Source: an uncultured Eubacteriales bacterium | GTDB lineage: Bacteria; Bacillota; Clostridia; Oscillospirales; Oscillospiraceae | Assembly: GCA_900546415.1 (NCBI GenBank) | Contig: URCY01000006.1 | Location: forward strand, 1-51,684 | DNA: 51,684 bases | Reading direction: 5' to 3' | Shown: piece after piece, positions 40,404 through 47,922 of the stretch | Position numbering within the stretch: the stretch's first letter is position 1 | How the letters are laid out: every line of letters starts with the position of its first letter | Made by a program: the position numbers and the translations under genes | The notes under the pieces: model-generated | Told to the model about the DNA's origin: nothing | Database searches by the model: none | The model's input: the letters and a program-made list of their open reading frames with translations, nothing else

Positions 40404-41450
40404 ATGGACGAGTATGTTGGCAAGATCTGTCCGTACTGCAAAACGGAGATCAAAGAAGGAGAAGAGGTGAAGGTTTGCCCTGAATGTGGCATTCCTCATC
40501 ATGCAGCCTGCTGGGAAGAAAACAAGGGCTGCACCACTTTTGGCTGCAAGGAGCAGCATTATGAGGAGCAGCACACCAATCCGACGGATGTGTGCTCCAA
40601 CTGCGGTGCGCCCTTAGGTGATGGACAGGCATTCTGTCCCAAGTGCGGGACCCCGAAAAATGCCCCTAAGGAAAAAGTTTGCAGTAAGTGCGGTGCCGAA
40701 CTGGAAGACGGGCAGAATTTTTGCCCGAAGTGTGGTCAAAAGGTTGGGCTTGTAGTCGATGCTGGAGTAAGCGCAGCCATCAATCAGTTTAATGCCGGCG
40801 TTCAGAAAAACAAGAGCAAAAAGAAAATTGTCCTACCGATTATTGCTGGCATCGTTGCAGTTGCTGTCATCGTCTTGATTCTTTACCTTAGAGGGCCGTC
40901 GGTGGATACGATTACACTTTCTAAATCTTCCCTTGAATTGAAAACCAATAGTTCTACAACAGTTTCTTACACCATCGCCCCGGAAAAGTCCAAAGATGCA
41001 AATGTAACATGGAAATCTTCTGACGAATCCGTTGCAACTGTGAGCGATTCTGGCAAGATAACCGCCAAGGGGGATGGTACTTGCACGATAACTATTTCGG
41101 CAGGTGGAAAGACAGATAGTTTGACAGTTGTTGTAAAGAGTGGCCCCCGTTTTAAGGCCCTTTATTACCAGTACTGCGACTCAACTTGGGCAGATTACGG
41201 ATTAGACGGTAGCTATTTGAGCATAGATACTAATCCCTATGATTGGGATGATGATGGGTTGGCCTACCCCGAAGCATATACGGCAATTGCAGCAGTCAAT
41301 GATGCGCTTGGCTTGCCGAGTTCCTTGTTTAATGATATGGGGCAAACTACTGGTGCCGACGGAAAGCAGTCTGAGACATTTGGGGATGTTACTGTCACAT
41401 GGAAATACCATCCTGACAAAGGACTTGAAGTGACGTACAAGACAAACTGA
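40404..41450 (+). CDS. Prokaryotic RING-finger membrane protein with extracellular BIG2 domain (candidate E3)
   Basis: 348 residues from ATG after GGAGG. Residues 6-50 form a RING-type binuclear zinc module: Cys9/12, Cys25/28, His32/33, Cys36, Cys43/48 (motif ICPYCKTEI...CPECGIPHHAAC). This matches the prokaryotic RING family 1 described from comparative genomics of bacterial ubiquitin-like systems. Two zinc ribbons follow (Cys64/67/78/81 and Cys93/96/107/110), then one membrane helix (142-162) and an extracellular BIG2 immunoglobulin-like domain (about 166-246, ITLSKSSLELKTN ... WKSSDESVATVSDSGKI), and a C-terminal domain of unknown type. The RING should face the cytoplasm. In this operon an E3-like or scaffold role for the E2 is likely but unproven. 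Confidence 0.87.
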   Translation: MDEYVGKICPYCKTEIKEGEEVKVCPECGIPHHAACWEENKGCTTFGCKEQHYEEQHTNPTDVCSNCGAPLGDGQAFCPKCGTPKNAPKEKVCSKCGAELEDGQNFCPKCGQKVGLVVDAGVSAAINQFNAGVQKNKSKKKIVLPIIAGIVAVAVIVLILYLRGPSVDTITLSKSSLELKTNSSTTVSYTIAPEKSKDANVTWKSSDESVATVSDSGKITAKGDGTCTITISAGGKTDSLTVVVKSGPRFKALYYQYCDSTWADYGLDGSYLSIDTNPYDWDDDGLAYPEAYTAIAAVNDALGLPSSLFNDMGQTTGADGKQSETFGDVTVTWKYHPDKGLEVTYKTN

Positions 41451-41690
41451 AACTGTTTTTATATGGTACATGTGCCACAGCTGATGGTGCTATGCTTTTC
41501 ATCATACTTATGAGATGAAGTTGAAAGATTCTCATTCTGATTGTATGTGTATAATCAAAAAACATATTTTTAGTAAACTAAATTTAGAATTCAGTATTGT
41601 AGTATTATAAAAATTATCTATTTTCCGGGAGCGTGCAGAAAAGAAAAGTAGGCCGTCAAAGAATATTAAAATAAAAAGGAGCTTATTAAA
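41451..41690 (+). promoter_or_regulatory. AT-rich gap with candidate promoter for the Ubl-E1-E2 operon
   Basis: 240 bp without a gene. TTGAAA (41520-41525) and TATAAT (41549-41554) are present but too far apart for one standard promoter; TATGTG at 17 bp is a weak alternative. Several AT-rich -10-like strings occur (TATAAA at 41606). AAAAAGGAGC precedes the Ubl ATG. It splits the island into an ImmA-RING unit and the main operon. Confidence 0.35.
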
Positions 41691-41969
41691 ATGGCAAAAG
41701 TGAATGTCGTTATCGTCGATGCAACAGGCAATAAGGAGCAAAAAGTCGGTCTGCCCGATGATATTAAATGTGGCATCATCATGGTAAAGCTGGTAGAAAA
41801 AATCAAGCTGCCCTCTGTTGGTCCTGACGGCAATCCAATCAGCTATAAGTTTATCCACAAAGTGACTGGCAGACAGCTTCTCGAGTCGCAAACACTTGCC
41901 GAGGCTGGCATTAAGGATGGAGATGTCCTTCGCCTTCAGCCTGAGATCACGGCGGGCGGTGTGTTGTAA
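41691..41969 (+). CDS. YukD-like ubiquitin-like protein ending in Gly-Gly-Val-Leu
   Basis: 92 residues with a beta-grasp pattern: strand KVNVVIVDA, strand KVGLPDDIKCG, helix IIMVKLVEKIKL, SYKFIHKVTGRQLLESQTL, GIKDGDVLRLQPEI. The hydrophobic pattern and GDVLRL are those of YukD/EsaB-type ubiquitin relatives. Unlike those type VII secretion proteins, it ends in TAGGVL: a diglycine (89-90) plus two extra residues. That is the form of ubiquitin-like modifiers whose tail must be trimmed to expose Gly-Gly before E1 activation. The stop overlaps the E1 start by one base. It is the presumed modifier of the system. Confidence 0.88.
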   Translation: MAKVNVVIVDATGNKEQKVGLPDDIKCGIIMVKLVEKIKLPSVGPDGNPISYKFIHKVTGRQLLESQTLAEAGIKDGDVLRLQPEITAGGVL

Positions 41970-43162
41970 TGGGTGAGAACGCAAACACATTTGAACTGCA
42001 AAACTCTGATTTTGAAGAAGATCGCTACAGCCGTCTGCGTCTGATTCCGTGGTGGGATCAAGACCGACTGAAAAATGCTACGATCATGGTAGTAGGTGCA
42101 GGTGCAATCGGAAATGAGCTGATCAAGAACCTGACACTTCTCGGAATCGGTCGCATTCTTATCTATGATATGGATGCCATTGAAAGCACGAACCTTACCC
42201 GTTCCATTCTCTATCGTGCAAGAGATGTCGGTCGATACAAAGCCGAGGTCGCTGCGGAACGTGCAATGGAAATCAATCCGGATGTTAAAGCGAAGGCATT
42301 TGTCGCCAATATCATTGACGATGTTGGCTTGGGTGTCTTTCGCCGGATGAATGTTGTGCTTGGTGGCCTTGACAACCGAGAGGCTCGTCTTGCAATCAAC
42401 CAGTCCTGTTATAAGGTGAACCGTCCGTGGATCGATGGGGCAATTGAAGCTCTGAACGGTTTTGCAAGAGTGTTTGTTCCGGGCCAGGGGGCTTGCTATG
42501 AATGCACCATGACAGAGATGGACTGGCGCCTCATTAACAAGCGCAAATCCTGTGCCCTTCTGACGCACGAGCAAATGGCCGAGGGGAAAATCCCAACTAC
42601 GCCAACATCTTCTTCAGTTATTGCTGGCATTCAAGTGCAGGAACTGTTGAAACTGCTCCATGCAGATCGGAATCTTCCTACACTCGCCGGCAAAGGATAT
42701 GTGTTCAACGGCCTCACTCACGATTCCTATGTCGTTGAGTATCAGCGCAAGGACGACTGCATGAGCCACGATACCTATGAGAAAATCATTGAAAAGCCAT
42801 GGTCTGCACGGACAACCTCTCTCAAAGAAATGCTGGCGGAGATTCGTAGTGAGCTTGGTGAAAAGGCCGTTCTTGATTTTGATCGAGATATTGCGACAAC
42901 AGCAAAATGCTCCTGCGGAGAGAGGAAAGCTCTGTTTACTCCTGTCCACAAGTTAAAAGGAGAAATGCTGACCTGTCCGAAATGTGGAGCGCAGATGACA
43001 TTTGACAGCGTCCATTCCATTACGGGGGACGAGAGTTTCTTGGACAAAACACCCATGGAAATCGGCATTCCTTTGCTGCATATCGTCGGAGGCAGAATCG
43101 GAATGGATACGACCTACTATGAATTCACCGTTGATGAAGCAGAAGTGTTTGAAAATCTATAA
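41969..43162 (+). CDS. E1-like ubiquitin-activating enzyme (ThiF/MoeB fold)
   Basis: 397 residues. The adenylation domain has RYSR (20-22 region), ATP loop VVGAGAIGNE (41-50), IYDMDAIESTNLTRS with Asp67 and Arg78, Lys91, and GGLDNREAR (Asp135). CYEC (176/179) begins the zinc/catalytic loop, and Cys195 in NKRKSCALLTH is the best candidate for the thioester Cys, followed by TPTSSSVIAGIQVQELLK as in true E1 enzymes. A C-terminal extension (about 290-397) has a second Cys set, CSC (314/316) and CPKC (336/339). It should adenylate the Ubl C-terminus and pass it as a thioester to the E2 encoded next. It is translationally coupled to the Ubl gene. Confidence 0.92.
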   Translation: MGENANTFELQNSDFEEDRYSRLRLIPWWDQDRLKNATIMVVGAGAIGNELIKNLTLLGIGRILIYDMDAIESTNLTRSILYRARDVGRYKAEVAAERAMEINPDVKAKAFVANIIDDVGLGVFRRMNVVLGGLDNREARLAINQSCYKVNRPWIDGAIEALNGFARVFVPGQGACYECTMTEMDWRLINKRKSCALLTHEQMAEGKIPTTPTSSSVIAGIQVQELLKLLHADRNLPTLAGKGYVFNGLTHDSYVVEYQRKDDCMSHDTYEKIIEKPWSARTTSLKEMLAEIRSELGEKAVLDFDRDIATTAKCSCGERKALFTPVHKLKGEMLTCPKCGAQMTFDSVHSITGDESFLDKTPMEIGIPLLHIVGGRIGMDTTYYEFTVDEAEVFENL

Positions 43163-43177
43163 AGGAGACGCAGCCAT

Positions 43178-45055
43178 ATGACCGCAAGAATGAGACGACT
43201 TGCCTCAGACTACGAGGAAATCAAGAAAACCTTTGCCGGTCACAAGAACATCATTGTAACTCCCATCGGTGACGAGCCACCCGAGAAATACCATGTTACA
43301 TATTTTGTGAACGGCATCTATCTTCTGCCGGACGGTAGAATTGAAACATTGGGTAGGCATGAAGTAGAAATTACGCTTCATGCAGACTACCCCCGTTACA
43401 AGCCCATCTGCAAAATTCTAACTCCGATTTGGCATCCAAACTTCCGTGATGGCCAGATCTGTATCGGTGATATTTGGGGCGCAGGTGAGTCCCTGAGCGA
43501 CATCATCATCAATATCGGCGACATGATCCAGTATAAATCATGGAACTCCTACAGTCCTTTGTCGGCGGATGCCGCAAAATGGGCGATGGAAAACAAGCAC
43601 CTATTCCCTGTAGGCAATATCAACCTTCATGTGGCCGACTACGCTTCCTCCAAGGAGCCGGTTGAAATTGATCTGTTTGATGAAGAAGGAAAAACCGTAG
43701 ATAGTGATGAACCCGCATCAACGGCAAAGCAGGAAAACGACATCGGTGCGCCACCAGTTTCTGAAAAATCAGATGAAAATGATTTTGAAATCACAGCTGA
43801 AGAATTGGCCGGAATCGAGTTTGTTCCCACGGCACAAAGAATGCAAACCGTTTCTCACGGTGGCACGGTAAAAGGGAATAAGCTGAATTTCAAAACTGTT
43901 TTGGTCAAAGGTCTTCTTTGGGCGTTGATTGGTGCATTTGTAGGGTTTGGAATCTCAGAACTGACCGACAAAAACATCACCAGCGATGTTGCTGCCGCTC
44001 GTCTCAGTGGACACTCTGAACTTGTAGACTACTTTGAATACCGTGAAAAAGCAGATGCAGCTTTCGAAAAAGCTTTTGACGAGTTTGAAAGTTACTGCGA
44101 AAAAGAAGGCAAAGATTCTGACTCTACCACAGCCTTTAGCACTTGGTATTCTTCCGCTGCATCCTATGCAGCTAAAGATTATTTAGAGGATTATTCGACC
44201 TACGATGATAAGGCGGATAACGCACTTTATGATGCCTACAGCGATCAATATGATGGTGACGAAGATAAGCTCAAAGATGCCATTGCTACAGTAACGAGAA
44301 CCGGAACGGCTTTGTGGTCGGCAGTCATCGCACTTTTTATCGGCCTGTTTTTAGGAATTGGCGAAGGGGTCTACTATGGCTCCAAGGAAAAAGCAGTCAA
44401 ATATGCTTTAATCGGCGCTGGCGTATCTCTTGCCATCGGTTTTGTGAGTGGCTATCTTGCACAGTGGATGTATTCAAGCCTGTTAGGTGACGAGCCTGCT
44501 GAATTTACTGCTGCGTTCGTGCGTGGCTTAGGGTGGGCCATCATGGGACTTGGTATCGGTGTAGCTGTTGGTTTGATCAAACCCGAAAAGAAGAGAATCT
44601 TGTTCTGTTCCCTCGGCGGTTTGGTCGGAGCCTTTGTTGGCGGCTTCTTATTCAACTATGTCTGCAAGGTGATTCCTAATGATGTTGTAGCGAGAGGTGT
44701 TGCTATCGTTATAATGGGTATCCTGATTGGCGTTGGTGTTGGGTTGCTCGAACAGTTTGCAAAGGCTGCATGGCTTAAGGTTATCCGTGGTGAATTTGAA
44801 GGAAAAGAATATCTTGTATTTGCCGGCACTACCAGCATTGGCAACAACGGCAAAAACACGATTGTTCTGTTCAAGGATAAGCTGGTCGGTCCGCATCATT
44901 GCGACATTACGCTTGATGGCAGCAAATATGTCTTGACTGACTGTGGAACACCAATGGGGACGATTGTCAACGGTCAGAAAGTTGCACGGCATATTCTGCG
45001 TCAGGGCGATGCCATTGCAATCGGAAATTCTGTGCTTGTGTTTAATACAAAATAA
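43178..45055 (+). CDS. E2 ubiquitin-conjugating fold fused to six membrane helices and an FHA domain
   Basis: 625 residues after AAAGGAG. Residues 1-150 form a UBC-type E2: the HPN motif is at 86-88 in IWHPNFRDGQICIGDIW, with the active-site Cys95 seven residues on. An acidic disordered linker (about 160-235) follows, then a first membrane helix (about 246-262), an acidic helical loop (about 265-375) and five more Gly-rich helices (to about 522). The C-terminus (about 535-625) is an FHA domain: IGNNGKNTIVLFKD, LVGPHHCDITLDG and GTIVNGQKV. Six helices put both E2 and FHA in the cytoplasm. FHA domains bind phosphothreonine, so kinase control of conjugation is plausible. Fusion of E2 to FHA through the membrane is unusual. 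Confidence 0.9.
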   Translation: MTARMRRLASDYEEIKKTFAGHKNIIVTPIGDEPPEKYHVTYFVNGIYLLPDGRIETLGRHEVEITLHADYPRYKPICKILTPIWHPNFRDGQICIGDIWGAGESLSDIIINIGDMIQYKSWNSYSPLSADAAKWAMENKHLFPVGNINLHVADYASSKEPVEIDLFDEEGKTVDSDEPASTAKQENDIGAPPVSEKSDENDFEITAEELAGIEFVPTAQRMQTVSHGGTVKGNKLNFKTVLVKGLLWALIGAFVGFGISELTDKNITSDVAAARLSGHSELVDYFEYREKADAAFEKAFDEFESYCEKEGKDSDSTTAFSTWYSSAASYAAKDYLEDYSTYDDKADNALYDAYSDQYDGDEDKLKDAIATVTRTGTALWSAVIALFIGLFLGIGEGVYYGSKEKAVKYALIGAGVSLAIGFVSGYLAQWMYSSLLGDEPAEFTAAFVRGLGWAIMGLGIGVAVGLIKPEKKRILFCSLGGLVGAFVGGFLFNYVCKVIPNDVVARGVAIVIMGILIGVGVGLLEQFAKAAWLKVIRGEFEGKEYLVFAGTTSIGNNGKNTIVLFKDKLVGPHHCDITLDGSKYVLTDCGTPMGTIVNGQKVARHILRQGDAIAIGNSVLVFNTK

Positions 45056-45969
45056 TGGATTTGGAGGCGAGTAATATCGTGAAGCCAGTCAGAGTGTTAC
45101 TCTCTTTACTGATGGTGGCGGCGGTATTATTCGCCTCCGCTTCATCTGTAAGCGCTATCGGATTTGATGCCGAAAAAGCATATGAATCAGTTTTTGTTGT
45201 CTACTCGGGAACTTCCCTTGGAAGCGGGTTTGCCATAGGCGAGAACTGCGTTATCACAAATGCTCATGTAATTGCTGATCCCAATAATATTGCGATTGCA
45301 ACCTACGATGGCACCGAGTACGCGGCTTCTCTGCTTGGCATTAACGAAGATGAAGATATTGCCGTTCTTGTAATTGAGAATGCCACCTTCCCGTATTTAA
45401 TGATGGCGAATTTATCAGCCGTGAAAATCGGTGACGACATTTATACGATTGGTGCTCCAAAAGGAATGGCATATACACTTACCAAGGGAACGATTTCTGC
45501 AAAAGAACGGATTATCAGAGAGAAGTCTTATATTCAAATTGATGCTGCAATTAATGAAGGTAACAGCGGTGGCCCACTTCTAAATGATAGCGGCGAAGTT
45601 CTTGGAATGAACACCTTGAAAATGATCGATAGTGAAGGAATTGGCTTATCGATACCGACTGACAGAATAGAAAACTACTTGAAATCACTTGGGATTGAAA
45701 CAGACGAAAAAGGCAACATACCTGATGCGGTGCAGCCACCAAATATAGTTTCTCCGATTGATAATCGATCCGATGTTGACGATAATATTGAGCAGCATGA
45801 GAAATACGCTCTGCCGACAGTAACCTATGTTGCGATCGGGATTGCAGCGGCATCGCTGCTCGGAAATATCATTTTAAGCATTTTGCTTATCTATCAAAGG
45901 AAGAAAAACATAACCCCAAAGTTCGATCCATCAGAACGGACAGATTTCGATATTGACATATGGGAGTGA
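45055..45969 (+). CDS. Membrane-anchored trypsin-like serine protease
   Basis: 304 residues from ATG overlapping the E2 stop by one base; GTG at 45079, which follows GGAGG, is an equally good start and leaves the signal sequence at the N-terminus. The triad is His71 (ITNAHVIAD), Asp101 (NEDEDIAVLV) and Ser171 (INEGNSGGPLL), as in HtrA/DegP-type proteases. No PDZ domain follows; instead there is a linker and one C-terminal membrane helix (about 256-280) with a short basic-acidic cytoplasmic tail. The protease domain is therefore outside the cell. It may cleave an extracellular part of the RING or JAB proteins, but no substrate is known. Confidence 0.9.
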   Translation: MDLEASNIVKPVRVLLSLLMVAAVLFASASSVSAIGFDAEKAYESVFVVYSGTSLGSGFAIGENCVITNAHVIADPNNIAIATYDGTEYAASLLGINEDEDIAVLVIENATFPYLMMANLSAVKIGDDIYTIGAPKGMAYTLTKGTISAKERIIREKSYIQIDAAINEGNSGGPLLNDSGEVLGMNTLKMIDSEGIGLSIPTDRIENYLKSLGIETDEKGNIPDAVQPPNIVSPIDNRSDVDDNIEQHEKYALPTVTYVAIGIAAASLLGNIILSILLIYQRKKNITPKFDPSERTDFDIDIWE

Positions 45970-45973
45970 GAAA

Positions 45974-46987
45974 ATGGGAAAGCGAGTAAAGAATAGCAAG
46001 AAGAAGGCTTTACAACCTGAGTTAACTGAGAATATGCTGCCGCAGAACATGCTTCCTATTGGAGATCGTGTTGAAGAAAATAAAAATATCTACATTCTGC
46101 AATCGGTTTACAAGGAAATACACAAGTTCACACAGAACAAGACCACAAACGAAAGCGGCGGAATGCTGATTGGAACGATTCTCGAGGAGTTTGGAAAAAC
46201 TAATATTATCATCTCCGGATTTATTGAAGCAAAATACTGCGAAGCAACTCCAACCACATTGAAATTCACCCACGAAACTTGGGAATATGTTCACAAAGAA
46301 ATTGAAAAGAAGCACCCCGGAAAGAAGATTGTTGGTTGGATTCACACACACCCTGATTTTGGTATCTTTCTGTCTGAATATGATAAGTTTATTCACCAAA
46401 ATTTCTTTAATGAGGACTATCAGGTTGCCTACGTGGTTGACCCCATTCAGAAAATCGAGGGGTTCTATTTTTGGATAAATGAGAAAATAGAAAAATGCAA
46501 GGGCTTTTACATTTACGATAAGACCGGAGCAAAAATTACATTTGATGCCGATAAGGAAGAAGCCGCAGTAACAAAGTCCTCTATCTTCAGCATCAGAAAT
46601 GTTCTTATCGCCGTGCTTGCTGTTGCAGTTATTCTGTTGACATTTTCTAATATTTCAACGAATCAAAAGTTATCAAAGCTTGAAGAACAGCAAAAAACGC
46701 TTGCCGAAAGTGCAAACCAAAGCCTTTCCTATATGCAACAGCTCATTTGGAGTCAGGCTGGTGAGATTCAAAAATTGAAAAACGCTTTGACTGAAGCGGG
46801 AATTGTTGTTGAGTCAAGTGCTGCAGAGCCGCAAGATACTGTCGGAAATGATGCTTCCGGCAATTCTTCACAAACAGATAACACACCTACGGGAAATGAG
46901 CCAAATGACATTGGCAATAGCAGTGTAGAAGGAACCGGCGAGTCGTCATCTCCTCATACACAGTCAAGTAACGGCAATGAACCTTGA
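45974..46987 (+). CDS. JAB/MPN (JAMM) deconjugase with membrane helix and extracellular coiled coil
   Basis: 337 residues from ATG (MGKRVKNSKK) after GGGAGTGAG. The JAMM zinc peptidase motif is complete: Glu60 (NESGGMLIG), His124-x-His126 and Ser134, Asp137 in GWIHTHPDFGIFLSEYD. A membrane helix (about 208-225), a coiled coil (about 229-275) and a Ser/Thr/Asn-rich tail (280-337) follow, placed outside the membrane. JAB enzymes of this kind cut ubiquitin-like proteins at their C-terminal glycine, either to mature the precursor (here the Gly-Gly-Val-Leu tail) or to remove conjugates. It is paired with a second, homologous JAB gene downstream. Confidence 0.92.
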   Translation: MGKRVKNSKKKALQPELTENMLPQNMLPIGDRVEENKNIYILQSVYKEIHKFTQNKTTNESGGMLIGTILEEFGKTNIIISGFIEAKYCEATPTTLKFTHETWEYVHKEIEKKHPGKKIVGWIHTHPDFGIFLSEYDKFIHQNFFNEDYQVAYVVDPIQKIEGFYFWINEKIEKCKGFYIYDKTGAKITFDADKEEAAVTKSSIFSIRNVLIAVLAVAVILLTFSNISTNQKLSKLEEQQKTLAESANQSLSYMQQLIWSQAGEIQKLKNALTEAGIVVESSAAEPQDTVGNDASGNSSQTDNTPTGNEPNDIGNSSVEGTGESSSPHTQSSNGNEP

Positions 46988-47033
46988 TTAGAAGTGGAGA
47001 ATGTCAGAAATATAATTTACGGAGGACAGGCCT

Positions 47034-47906
47034 GTGAACGATTACACCGGGAAAATATGCCCGTATTGCAAAACTGCATTTAGGCCTGAAGATGAAATCG
47101 TCATATGCAGTGAATGTGATATGCCGCACCACAAGGATTGCTGGATCGAAAATCAGGGCTGTACCACCTTCGGCTGCCTCGGAACAATCAAGACAGCTGA
47201 CAATGACAACAGTTCGGTTACAACCAGAGAAATGAGCTTTGAAGATATTTCGCAGTCTGCCGGAGTAACCGTCTATTGTACAAAATGCGGGGCGCAAAAT
47301 GAAAGTACATCTTTGTTCTGTTCAAAATGCGGTAACAGATTGTCAACATCGGTGTCTGCTCAAGCACCGGCCTTTCAGCAATCAGATCCTGCAAACACAA
47401 ATCCGTATGCATATGTGAATCAGCAAGGAGCTGCTTATTACCAAGGAAGCAATACTACTTCTTTTAGCTATAATACCGCAGAAATTGATGCAGACATCCA
47501 AATGCTGATTGGAGTAAAATCGGAATATTATATTCCTAAATTCCAAGAGATGAGAGCACAAAACAAGAAAAACTCTTGGAATTGGCCAGCGTTTCTGATT
47601 GCGCCATACTGGATGCTCTACCGTAAAATGTATGCTTACGGCGCGGCGGTATTGGGGATTTCTTTTGCCCTTTCTTTACTTGGAACAACGATTGGTTTTT
47701 TGCTATCCCTATGCGGTTATACTGCCCTTGGCATTTTCGGGAACGATATCTATATGAATTTCCTTGAGAAGAAGGCAACCCAAGTCAAGGCGATGAATGA
47801 ACCATATAAAAGGCAGTTTGTCATGCAAAACAGTGGAGTGAATTCTGCTGCGGCGATCTTGACCGCTGTAGGTTATGCTCTCCTTGTAATCATTTTATCG
47901 TTGTAA
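47034..47906 (+). CDS. Second prokaryotic RING-finger protein, with DUF2628-type membrane domain
   Basis: 290 residues from GTG (MNDYTGKICPYCK) after GGAGGA. The first 50 residues are a RING module with exactly the same spacing as the protein at 40404 (Cys9/12/25/28, His32/33, Cys36, Cys43/48) and a shared QGCTTFGC/KGCTTFGC end. A zinc ribbon (Cys82/85/96/99) and a Gln/Asn/Tyr-rich linker (about 105-150) follow, then a DUF2628 domain (SWNWPAFLIAPYWMLYRKMY) with three to four membrane helices. The RING is cytoplasmic. It is probably a second E3-like or docking subunit. It lies between the two JAB genes. Confidence 0.87.
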   Translation: MNDYTGKICPYCKTAFRPEDEIVICSECDMPHHKDCWIENQGCTTFGCLGTIKTADNDNSSVTTREMSFEDISQSAGVTVYCTKCGAQNESTSLFCSKCGNRLSTSVSAQAPAFQQSDPANTNPYAYVNQQGAAYYQGSNTTSFSYNTAEIDADIQMLIGVKSEYYIPKFQEMRAQNKKNSWNWPAFLIAPYWMLYRKMYAYGAAVLGISFALSLLGTTIGFLLSLCGYTALGIFGNDIYMNFLEKKATQVKAMNEPYKRQFVMQNSGVNSAAAILTAVGYALLVIILSL

Positions 47907-47922
47907 AGAGGAGGCGTTGGAT

